This document shows, piece after piece, positions 56,401-64,000 of a stretch of 64,000 bases of DNA. The stretch's first letter is position 1. Each line of letters opens with the position of its first letter. The DNA comes from Kitasatospora sp. NBC_00458 (GTDB taxonomy: Bacteria; Actinomycetota; Actinomycetes; Streptomycetales; Streptomycetaceae): the NCBI RefSeq assembly GCF_036013975.1, contig NZ_CP107904.1, forward strand, positions 3,038,001-3,102,000, written 5' to 3'. Made by a program: the position numbers and the translations under genes. The notes under the pieces are model-generated. The model searched no databases and was not told the DNA's origin. It saw only the letters and a program-made list of their open reading frames with translations.

Positions 56401-57066
56401 CGCGGGCTCCTCGACGACCGGCTCCTCCTCGGCCACCGGCTCCTCGGCGACCGGCTCCTCGACCGGGGCCTCGACGACCGGGGTCGCCTCGACCACACGG
56501 CGGCGGCGGGCGCGGCGGGCGGGTGCGGCGGGCGCCTCCTCGACCGGGGCGGCCTCGACGGCGGCGGGCTCCTGGGCGACGGGCGCCTCCTCGGCGGCCG
56601 GCACCTCGACCAGAGCGGCCTCGGCCTTCTTGCGGGTCCGGCGGGCCCGCGCGGGCTTCTCGGCGGCGGTCTCCACCGTCGCGGCGGCCTTCGCGGCCGG
56701 CTCCTCGGCGGGCGCCTGCGCCGCACCGGCGTCCGGCGCGGTGACGACGATGGAGGTGGCCTCCGGGGCCCCGGCGGGCGCCTCGGCCCGCTTGCGGGTC
56801 CGGCGGGCGCGCACCGGCTTCTCCGCCACCGGTTCGGCGACGGGCGTCTCGGCGGCGGCCGGCGTCTCGGCCGGCTTCACCTCGGCCTCGGCCGGGATGA
56901 CCGTCTCGGCGGGCGCCGAGGCCGCGCCCTGCGGCGTACCGGCCGGGCGGGACACCGCGCGGCGGCGCCGGCGCGGCGGCGCGGCGGACGCGCCGTCGCC
57001 ACCGGTCACGGCGGTGTCGTTCTGTTCCGTTGCCGCAGACTGCTGCGGATCGGTGTTATCGAGCAT
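53440..57066 (-). CDS. rne: Ribonuclease E/G with long low-complexity arms
   Basis: A 1208-residue RNase E/G-type endoribonuclease for mRNA decay and rRNA/tRNA processing. The catalytic core is central (about 530-940): S1 domain (VGNVYLGKVQNVLPSMEAAFVDIGKGR), 5' sensor, DNase-I-like part with VIDVNTGKF and IIVIDFIDM that hold catalytic Asp, and the zinc-link CVHCNGRG. Both sides are disordered: an Ala/Pro/Glu/Val arm of ~480 residues with Arg-rich clusters (RRRRGGRRRRR) and a C-terminal arm ending in a Lys/Ala/Thr-rich, histone-H1-like tail (about 1140-1205). ATG at 57064-57066 with GGGAGA 9 nt upstream. The arms probably bind RNA and degradosome partners. Confidence 0.93.
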   Translation of the reverse strand: MLDNTDPQQSAATEQNDTAVTGGDGASAAPPRRRRRAVSRPAGTPQGAASAPAETVIPAEAEVKPAETPAAAETPVAEPVAEKPVRARRTRKRAEAPAGAPEATSIVVTAPDAGAAQAPAEEPAAKAAATVETAAEKPARARRTRKKAEAALVEVPAAEEAPVAQEPAAVEAAPVEEAPAAPARRARRRRVVEATPVVEAPVEEPVAEEPVAEEEPVVEEPAAEEAAPAPAPVVEPEPVTGRVRRRAVRPSTAIFQAPVFQEPAPYVAPPAAQPAAAAAQAEAPVEAAEAPEQREEEDEFEYSGVGRRRRTRTQVRVQAPSRQRRAAAEKPAAAKPVVERPVVEKPVAEKPVAEKRAAAVVVEPVEAPAVEAPVTGPEAEDEWEDGRPSRRRRRGGRRRRRGEAEETEAETTEAGKAADEALAAAEDEEDDEDDLAAGLSSSRRRRRRRRRSGEAGAVEAPETTEDGVRTVVKVREPRRRSSEPSFDPDEVQSIKGSTRLEAKKQRRREGRELGRRRVPIITEAEFLARRESVERVMVVRQNGQRTQIGVLEDGVLVEHYVNKEQATSYVGNVYLGKVQNVLPSMEAAFVDIGKGRNAVLYAGEVNFGALGGHGGPRRIESVLKSGQSVLVQVSKDPIGHKGARLTSQISLPGRYLVYVPEGSMTGISRKLPENERARLKQILKKIVPDDAGVIVRTAAEGASEEELTRDVQRLQQQWEDIQKRATSGNAPALLYGEPDMTVRVVRDIFNEDFTKVIVSGTEAWNTIHDYVSNVAPDLAGRLQRWTSEVDVFATYRIDEQLMKALDRKVWLPSGGSLVIDRTEAMIVIDVNTGKFVGQGGNLEETVTRNNIEAAEEIVRQLRLRDLGGIIVIDFIDMVLESNRDLVLRRLLECLGRDRTKHQVAEVTSLGLVQMTRKRVGQGLLESFSEPCVHCNGRGVIVHMEQPSSHSHGNGGAVAAVEAGSGKRRRRGKGGAAHEEPQAVEAAEALEAVEEFDIEPFEAPVREEIEGQLAIEVPGAEAPAEAEPVAEAAAEPVVEPAAQAPAPAAAPAGRTRRRAVRKATAPAGAPGGAEIVVLQAKAEAALESAFAAAEKPAEEAPVTEAAAAAEAAVEPAVEPAVTEEAAEAVAPEAPEETAPEGTVSEEPAEEAPAPKKRAARKTAAKKTTAAVKKTTTTAAKKTTARKTATKRTSAAAKKAAAAEGDTAAE

Positions 57067-57462
57067 GCGGGTGGATCTCCCGTCAGGCCCCCGGGCTCCG
57101 CATCCTGGCACGGCGGGGCACCGGTGGTGCCGGCCGGCATCGCGATGATGCTCGGGCCGGGACCTTCACGGTGCCGCCGCGCGGACGCGAGGCCGCACAG
57201 GGGCTCATAGTCTCGCTCGGCGCCCCGCCCTCGGCGGGGTGTCGAAAGTCTTCTGGTCTGACCAGTCTTCTGAGGTTTTCCCAAGCTGCGCCGTCCCCCA
57301 ACCCCGGGTGGCTCCCGGACGGGGTCCTCGGGCCCACCGACCATCGGGGTCGGCGGGCCGCAAGAGGCCGGCCTGTGCTTCGACGACGCTCGCTCCCCTG
57401 GGGAGCAGCGGGGGCCTGGAGGACCAGCGGGCCCAGTGCGAACTGGACCCGGCCTCCGCCCG
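57067..57462. other. rne leader and upstream region
   Basis: 396 nt, no gene. CTGGTC-T-GACCAG (57253-57265) is a perfect 6-bp palindrome flanked on both sides by GTCTT repeats, a possible operator or RNA element. TATGAG (57204-57209, minus) may be a -10. RNase E is known to control its own mRNA through its leader in E. coli; whether that holds here is unknown. Confidence 0.45.
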
Positions 57463-58263
57463 CTAGGCGGACGCGGTTGCGCGCGGCTCGCCGGCCGTCA
57501 GAGGGACGGCCTGGGCCGCGGCGCGGTCGAGCGCCAACGGGTCGGTCACCGTGCCGGTCCCCTCGTCGAGCGGCCCCTGCGCCAGCCTGGTCACCTCTGC
57601 GGGGACCGGCGGCGCCAGGTCGGCCGTCGCACGGAGACCGGACAACACGTCGTCGGGTCGTACGGCGGGTGTGGCGTGTCGTACTACCAGGCGCAGTATC
57701 GCACAGGGACGCCCGGTCCGAACATCGCGGCCCCCTTCGCCGTCCGTGTCCGCACCGCCGTCGACCTGCGACGGGGCGATTTCGAGGGCCGCCACCGCCC
57801 CGCGCGCGTCGAAGACCCGCACGCCGTTCTTGGTGAGGCGTTCGACCTCGACCCGCTCCTGGGCCAGGAACAGCCCGATCGCGCGGGCCGCGTCCTCCGG
57901 GGTGACACCGTCCAGGCGGACCTGCCACTCGGAGGCCTCCAGGCGCTCCACGAAGTTGGGCGTCTGGACCTCGACCGCGTCGATGACGTCCAGACCGGGG
58001 GGCAGCGACTGGTCCAGTTGGGCGCGCAGCGCCTCGGGGTCGCGCGCTGCGGCGAGCCCGATCTCCAGGTACTCCGCCTCGCTGGCCACGCCGGTCGGCG
58101 CGGCGTTGGCGTAGGAGACCTTCGGGTGCGGGGTGAAGCCGGCCGAGTAGGCCATCGGCACCGCCGACCGGCGCAGGGCGCGCTCGAAGGCGCGCTGGAA
58201 GTCGCGGTGGCTGGTGAAGCGGAGCCGGCCGCGCTTGGTGTAGCGGAGACGGATCCGCTGCAC
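57463..58263 (-). CDS. TIGR03936 / DUF2344 family radical-SAM-linked protein
   Basis: A 266-residue protein, conserved start QRIRLRYTKRGRLRFTSHRDFQRAFERALRR, then PMAYSAGFTPHPKVSYANAAPTG and SEAEYLEIGL. In other species it is fused to or adjacent to the radical-SAM protein encoded just upstream here, which names the family. It is thought to assist an RNA or protein modification; the target is unproved. GTG at 58261-58263 is conventional. The frame stays open for 14 more codons to CTG 58303-58305 (ARRTPDGPPPAPT), preceded by AAGGA, and that N-terminus may be real. Confidence 0.88.
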   Translation of the reverse strand: MQRIRLRYTKRGRLRFTSHRDFQRAFERALRRSAVPMAYSAGFTPHPKVSYANAAPTGVASEAEYLEIGLAAARDPEALRAQLDQSLPPGLDVIDAVEVQTPNFVERLEASEWQVRLDGVTPEDAARAIGLFLAQERVEVERLTKNGVRVFDARGAVAALEIAPSQVDGGADTDGEGGRDVRTGRPCAILRLVVRHATPAVRPDDVLSGLRATADLAPPVPAEVTRLAQGPLDEGTGTVTDPLALDRAAAQAVPLTAGEPRATASA

Positions 58264-58459
58264 CGTCGGCGCGGGCGGCGGACCGTCGGGCGTACGGCGT
58301 GCCAGGGTCGCTCAGTCCTTAGTCAGTTGTCCCCGTCCGTCGCGGCGGCGGTTTCCCGCCACTGTCCGGACTCTGTCACCTCAAAGGGTACGCGCCCCCG
58401 CCACCCCCTCGCTCCGCCCCTGGCCAGGGACACCGCGGCCGCGCGGCCGGAACCGGGGC

Positions 58460-58495
58460 CGGGGCGCCCCGCCGGGTGTCCGGCGGGGCGCCCCG
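58460..58495 (-). terminator. Terminator after the radical SAM gene
   Basis: A perfect 15-bp stem (58460-58474 with 58481-58495) and 6-nt loop, 7 nt past the stop. Confidence 0.85.
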
Positions 58496-58502
58496 AAGGT
58501 CG

Positions 58503-60428
<1,926 letters not shown>

Positions 60429-60694
60429 GTACTAGGAACCCTTACGACGTTTGACGACCGCCGCGCTCACTGGGGGCGGCGACTGGGTGGGGTGACCCTC
60501 AAGGGTAGCCGAATCGGGACCGGCTCTTCCCGGCCCTCGGGCCGCCGACTCCCGGGCGGCCGGGGGCGCCCCGGCGGGTGAACGCCGCCCGACGGTGCGG
60601 CGTCGACGGTGGTTGACACGTTCGGAGGCCGCGTGCGGTACTGGCAAGGCTCTGCCGGAGGGTCCTGTACGCCGTCGAGGCAAGGGAGTTGACC
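60429..60694. other. Divergent region upstream of the radical SAM gene
   Basis: TTGACA at 60613-60618 (plus) is a perfect -35 hexamer; no matching -10 at the usual distance (nearest: GGTACT at 18 nt spacing). It lies about 75 nt before the candidate micro-gene at 60695. No gene otherwise. Confidence 0.4.
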
Positions 60695-60766
60695 ATGCAC
60701 AACGCAACCGGCCCCGGCCTCGCGCCCGGGACGGCGGTCCTCCCGCCCGGAACCGCGGGCGGCTGA
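60695..60766 (+). CDS. Candidate 23-residue peptide gene
   Basis: ATG at 60695 is preceded by AAGGGAG with 6 nt spacing, one of the best ribosome sites in the window. It gives a 23-codon frame, MHNATGPGLAPGTAVLPPG then TAGG and a TGA stop. The peptide is Gly/Pro/Ala-rich with a repeated PGTA motif, uncharged apart from one His. It has no Cys, no obvious leader cleavage site and no run of one amino acid, so it does not look like an attenuator. It could be a chance frame; the promoter (TTGACA upstream) is incomplete. Confidence 0.4.
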   Translation: MHNATGPGLAPGTAVLPPGTAGG

Positions 60767-61031
60767 CCCACCGCGGCGGACCGGTACCGGCTGCGGCGAG
60801 GCCGCCCCGCACGCGGTAGCCGGACGGCCCTCCCGGGTATGCCCCGCAGGGCGAACCCCTCGCAGCACCTTCCCGACCTCCCCGCAACGCCTTCCCCGAC
60901 CTCCCCGCAGCACCTTCCCGCAGCACCGCCAGCACCTCCCCCGCAGCACGACCCCCTCACCAGAGCCCCCCGAGGACAGCCCCCGAGGACAGGCCACACC
61001 GCCGCCCGTGCACGGGCGTGCCCGAGGACAG
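60767..61031 (+). repeat. Repeat-rich leader of the M14 gene
   Basis: 60861-60949 is made of imperfect copies of CGCAGCACCTTCCCGACCTC. Then CCCGAGGACAG occurs three times exactly (60969-60979, 60982-60992, 61021-61031), the last copy containing the start of the M14 gene's ribosome site. Confidence 0.75.
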
Positions 61032-61038
61032 GAGAGCC

Positions 61039-62328
61039 ATGACCGACACGGGCCCACGGGTACGCCGGATCGACCCGCCGCGCCAGGAAACCGAGGGCTA
61101 CCCGACGGTGGCCCGCGCCGTCTCGGCCGCCCACCGGCTGGCCCGCCGCCACCCCGACCGGTGCCGCGTCCGCGAGGTGGGCCGCTCCCGCGCCGGCCGG
61201 CCGCTGGTGCTGCTCTCCGTCGACGACGGGGAGCACGCCGTGCTGGCGGTCGGCGGACCGCACCCGAACGAGCCGGTGGGCGTGGCCGCCGCGGTCCGGC
61301 TGGCCGAGCGGGTGCTGGAGCTGCCGCCCCGCCCCGGCGCCGGCTGGCACGTGCTGCTCTGCCTGGATCCGGACGGCGCCGCCCTCAACGAGGGCTGGCT
61401 GCACGGCCCGCTCACCCCGGCGCGGCACTACGAGCACTTCTTCCGGCCCGCGTTCGACGAGCAGCCCGAACTGCCGCCGGCCCCGGACGGCGGCCGCCCG
61501 CCGATGCCGGAGAGCCTGGCGCTGACCGGCCTGATCGACGAGCTGCGCCCGGTCCTGCAGTGCTCGCTGCACGGCGTGGACTTCGGCGGCGCGTTCGTGC
61601 AGCTGACCCGGCCGCTGCCGGGGCTGGCCGAGGGGTTCGCGCGGTCGGTGGCGCGGGCCGGGATCCCGCTGGACGTCGACTCCTACGACGCGGTCGGCTG
61701 GGACAGTCCGGCCCCCGGCGCGTACGTGATGCCGGCGCCGGGCGGCGGTTCGCAGGCGCTGCCGGACCGTCCGGAGCTGTCCACCTGGTCGTACGCGGGC
61801 CGGTACGGCGGGGTGACGGCCGTGCTGGAGGTGCCGATGTGGGCGATAGACGCGGTCGGCGACTCCCGCCGGCACCCCAACGCGCGCGCCGCCGTGCGGG
61901 CCGCCGCCCGCACGCTGGGCGACCGGGTGGAGGAGCTGGTCGGGCTGCTGCCGCAGGTGCCGCCGCACGCCGGGGTGGCATACGGGCCGCTGCTGCGCTC
62001 GATCGAGTTCAACCTGGAGGTCTGCCCGCTGCTGCTGGAGGAGTGGCGGACCGAGTGGTCGGAGGCGCCGCTGTCGGTGTCCCGGGTGACGACCGCCCGG
62101 ATCGTCGCCGAGCGGCTGCCGCTGCGGGTCGCCTCGATGCTGCTGCGGCTGCTCGCGGACTCCGGCGGGCCGGCGGCGGACGCGGCCAGGGCGCGGGCCC
62201 GGACGATCGTCGCGTCGAGCCTGGACGGCCTGCACCGGCTGGGCGTCCGCTGGGTGCCGGTGGACTGCCAGGTCTCGCACCAGGCCCGGGCGGCGCTGGC
62301 CGCCGCCGATCTCCTGCTGCCGGCCTGA
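61039..62328 (+). CDS. M14 family zinc carboxypeptidase-like protein
   Basis: A 429-residue protein with the M14 carboxypeptidase signature. The zinc ligands are probably His and Glu in VGGPHPNEPVG (about 73-83) and His in CSLHGVDFGG (about 178), with a candidate catalytic Glu in AVLEVPMWA (about 266). The N-terminal 50 residues and C-terminal 130 residues are helical and family-specific. No signal peptide, so cytosolic. ATG at 61039 with AGGAGA just upstream. It could act on peptidoglycan fragments or small peptides; substrate unknown. Convergent with the SGNH hydrolase. Confidence 0.85.
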   Translation: MTDTGPRVRRIDPPRQETEGYPTVARAVSAAHRLARRHPDRCRVREVGRSRAGRPLVLLSVDDGEHAVLAVGGPHPNEPVGVAAAVRLAERVLELPPRPGAGWHVLLCLDPDGAALNEGWLHGPLTPARHYEHFFRPAFDEQPELPPAPDGGRPPMPESLALTGLIDELRPVLQCSLHGVDFGGAFVQLTRPLPGLAEGFARSVARAGIPLDVDSYDAVGWDSPAPGAYVMPAPGGGSQALPDRPELSTWSYAGRYGGVTAVLEVPMWAIDAVGDSRRHPNARAAVRAAARTLGDRVEELVGLLPQVPPHAGVAYGPLLRSIEFNLEVCPLLLEEWRTEWSEAPLSVSRVTTARIVAERLPLRVASMLLRLLADSGGPAADAARARARTIVASSLDGLHRLGVRWVPVDCQVSHQARAALAAADLLLPA

Positions 62329-62376
62329 CCTCCCGCCGCCGGGCCCCGTCCGGCCGGCCTGACCTCCCGCCGCCGG
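62320..62376 (+). repeat. 23-bp direct repeat spanning the M14 stop codon
   Basis: CCGGCCTGACCTCCCGCCGC plus CGG occurs at 62320-62342 and again exactly at 62354-62376, 34 bp apart. The first copy includes the TGA stop of the M14 gene. It is a small tandem duplication that left the reading frame intact. Confidence 0.9.
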
Positions 62377-62389
62377 CGGTCCCCCGGTG

Positions 62390-62429
62390 CCGGCCCGACC
62401 CCCGTCCGGCGGGCCGGGGGTCGGGCCGG
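62390..62429. terminator. Bidirectional terminator between M14 and SGNH genes
   Basis: A perfect 14-bp stem (62390-62403 with 62416-62429) and a 12-nt loop, between convergent genes. Confidence 0.82.
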
Positions 62430-62431
62430 GG

Positions 62432-63526
62432 TCAGGCCCCCGGCCGGCCGATCCGGGCGACCAGCGGCCGCAGGAAGGGCGCGGCCAGGCCGGCCAGCCG
62501 GTGTTCCCCCTCCGGGGTGGGGTGCAGGCCGTCCGCGTAGAGCCCGTCCGCCTCGGCGACCGGCAGCACGTCCCGGCCGTCGACCAGGTGCAGCCGGCGG
62601 TCGCCCAGCCGCTGGAGCACCCGGACGGCCGTGGCGGTGAGGTCGCGGACGTCCGCCAGGGTCAGGCCGGCCGCGTTGACCGCCTTCTCGCGATCCACCG
62701 AGGGCAGGGCGGCGATGACGGCGATCGGGGTGTCCGGCTGCCCGTCCCGGATCGTCTCGACGAAGCCGCAGACGGCGGGCCCCCAGCTGCGGGCGGTGAA
62801 CGTCGAGCGGATGTAGGCGTTGGTGCCGATCTCCAGGGTGACCAGGTCGGCTGGGGTGTCCCGGATCACCCGGGCGACCAGCGGGTCCAGGTAGGCCTCG
62901 CCGGCGAACCCGAGGTTGCGCAGCCGCCAGCCGTGGCGGCGGGCGAGCAGGGCGGTCCAGCTCGCGGAGGGCCCGTCGGGGAACATCGCGTGGGTCAGGG
63001 AGCTGCCGTAGGCGATCCAGCGCGGGCCGGTGCGGTCGACGGGCTCCAGCAGCCGGTGGCCGCGGAGGCCGACCGCGGCGAGCCGGGTGCGGGACAGGTG
63101 CGGCAGCCAGACCTCCACCTCCGCCGGGCGGCCCGGCAGCGCCAGGGCGAGCCGGGTGCGGCCGGGTCCGAGGTGGCGCCGGTGGAGGAGTTCTCCGTCG
63201 GCGAGGACGTCGAGGGGCGCGGTGCCCGGTTCGGCGGCGAGGTCGAGCAGCAGCGCGGTGGCGTCGGTGCGGACGGCGAACCGGGCTCCGGCCGGGATCC
63301 GGGCGAGCCGGACGAAGTTGTCCGAGAGCACGGTGCCGAGGCGTTCCTGCGGGATCCGCAGGGGCAGGACGGCGCCGCCGGTCCGTTCGAAGCCGCAGAC
63401 GCCGTCCCAGCCGAGCCGCCCGTCCGCGGGGTCGAGCCACTCCTCCCCCGCCGCTTCGCCGCCCGCCGCGGCCGTCCCCCCGCCGCGGTCGTCCGCAGCC
63501 GTGCCCGTTCCGCCCCCGCCGGCCAT
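62432..63526 (-). CDS. SGNH/GDSL hydrolase with N-terminal beta domain
   Basis: A 364-residue esterase-like protein. A Gly/Ala tail (1-28) and a beta-rich domain (about 30-165, including VRTDATALLLDLAAEPG) precede the SGNH fold: block I IAYGSSLT (nucleophile Ser), GFAGEAYL (block II), EIGTNAYIRS (block III, Asn) and DGLHPTPEGE (block V, Asp and His). No signal peptide. Similar two-domain SGNH enzymes deacetylate carbohydrates; the substrate here is unknown. ATG at 63524-63526. It is divergent from a MarR regulator, which may control it. Confidence 0.87.
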   Translation of the reverse strand: MAGGGGTGTAADDRGGGTAAAGGEAAGEEWLDPADGRLGWDGVCGFERTGGAVLPLRIPQERLGTVLSDNFVRLARIPAGARFAVRTDATALLLDLAAEPGTAPLDVLADGELLHRRHLGPGRTRLALALPGRPAEVEVWLPHLSRTRLAAVGLRGHRLLEPVDRTGPRWIAYGSSLTHAMFPDGPSASWTALLARRHGWRLRNLGFAGEAYLDPLVARVIRDTPADLVTLEIGTNAYIRSTFTARSWGPAVCGFVETIRDGQPDTPIAVIAALPSVDREKAVNAAGLTLADVRDLTATAVRVLQRLGDRRLHLVDGRDVLPVAEADGLYADGLHPTPEGEHRLAGLAAPFLRPLVARIGRPGA

Positions 63527-63663
63527 CCCGCCCCCAAGTTGATCTGACTCTCAACAATCTGATGCTCGATCAAGTACGCTCGGAACGTAGCAGCGGAAAT
63601 CATCTACCGTCAAACAATCTCGGGGGAGCGTTATGCTGGCCGTCCACGACCGAAGGAGTCCCG
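63527..63663. promoter_or_regulatory. Divergent SGNH/MarR promoter region with repeat elements
   Basis: An A/T-richer stretch than its surroundings. TTGATC (63539-63544) and GATCAA (63568-63573) form an inverted repeat, and AACAATCT occurs twice (63553-63560 and 63613-63620). TATGCT (63632-63637, plus) is a good -10 for the MarR gene, with the second repeat over the -35 position. These are plausible MarR operators. Confidence 0.5.
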
Positions 63664-64000
63664 ATGGCCGCCGCTCCCAGGACCGCCCGCCTCGCGTCAC
63701 CGAGCAGGGCGGACGACAGCGGCGAGCGGGGGCGGTACTTCGCCGCACTCACCCGGGACCGCCCCGACATCGCGCTCTGCCGGGCCACCACCGCGGTCGC
63801 CCGGTCCATCGACGAGCAGCTCTCCGGCGCCCCGCTGACCGTGGCCCAGCACCTGGTGCTCAAGATGCTCGACGCCGTCGGCAGCTGCTCCCAGCAGGAG
63901 CTCAGCGAGCAGCTGCGGATCGACCGCAGCGTGATGGTCGGCTGCGTGGACGCCCTGGAGGCCGCCGGCCTGGTCAGCCGCGAGCGCCACCCGCGGGACC
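63664..64000 (+). CDS. MarR family transcriptional regulator, N-terminal part
   Basis: The first 112 codons of a winged-helix regulator cut by the right edge. LTVAQHLVLKMLDAVGSCSQQELSEQLRIDRSVMVGCVDALEAAGLVSRERHPRD is the MarR helix-turn-helix and start of the wing, ending at the conserved R-x-x-x-x-x-D. Cys residues in the first helices could sense oxidation, but this is only a possibility. ATG at 63664 with AAGGAG 5 nt upstream. MarR proteins commonly repress themselves and a divergent gene, here the SGNH hydrolase. Confidence 0.9.
   Translation, partial: MAAAPRTARLASPSRADDSGERGRYFAALTRDRPDIALCRATTAVARSIDEQLSGAPLTVAQHLVLKMLDAVGSCSQQELSEQLRIDRSVMVGCVDALEAAGLVSRERHPRD

Noticed and set aside
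54136..57210. Plus-strand frame opposite the RNase E gene
   Set aside because: A mirror of the repetitive Ala/Glu/Pro arms; composition follows the antisense of those repeats.

Overview
The window is chromosomal DNA of a high-GC actinomycete, almost certainly a member of Streptomycetaceae (Streptomyces or Kitasatospora). GC is very high and third codon positions are nearly all G or C. Starts are often GTG, TTG or even CTG. Many genes have a TANNNT hexamer 6-7 nt before the start codon, the mark of leaderless transcripts. The gene order (hrcA-dnaJ-rsmE, lepA-rpsT-holA-comEC-comEA-leuS, rsfS-lytR-nadD-proA-proB-obg-rpmA-rplU-rne) is the conserved actinobacterial core block. No integrase, transposase, CRISPR array or large foreign island was seen, so this is mostly vegetative housekeeping DNA with a few accessory insertions.

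Layout. 1-7.3 kb: 5' part of a tricorn-protease-like gene; rsmE, dnaJ and hrcA (minus) behind a CIRCE operator; then divergent htpX, pspAB and a DUF3097 gene (plus), a heat and membrane-stress region. 7.3-9.8 kb: two tandem Uma2-family genes beside hemW, with a relic of the hemW 3' end between them. 9.8-18.4 kb: a FadD15-type acyl-CoA ligase, a heterodimeric ABC exporter pair, and an ECF41-type sigma factor followed by its probable target oxidoreductase. 18.4-24.6 kb: lepA, rpsT, holA and small proteins. 24.6-31 kb: comEC, comEA, degV and a coiled-coil membrane protein. 31-34.4 kb: leuS with a leader peptide carrying three adjacent Leu codons and an intrinsic terminator, i.e. a ribosome-mediated attenuator.

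34.4-39.5 kb: an HTH-TPR regulator, then three identical tRNA-Ala(GGC) genes, with a divergent MFS efflux and MmyB-type regulator cassette between the first and the second. 39.5-43.3 kb: histidine phosphatase (CTG start), rsfS, a LytR-C-domain protein with a Q/Y-rich repeat domain, and nadD. 43.5-47.3 kb: two tiny membrane proteins, an M48 protease and two related single-pass membrane proteins. 47.4-53.3 kb: proA, a small conserved protein, proB, obg, rpmA, rplU. 53.4-60.4 kb: a 1208-residue RNase E/G with low-complexity arms, and the TIGR03936/TIGR03960 radical-SAM pair. 60.4-64 kb: a candidate micro-gene, an M14 carboxypeptidase-like gene, an SGNH hydrolase and the start of a MarR regulator.

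Most transcription units end in strong GC-rich hairpins, several placed between convergent genes as bidirectional terminators. The most informative signals are the leuS attenuator, the ECF41 sigma/promoter pair, the hrcA CIRCE, the Uma2/hemW duplication scar, a pair of DnaA boxes upstream of comEA, and the tRNA-bounded efflux cassette. I did not find a clear new multi-gene defence or biosynthetic system.
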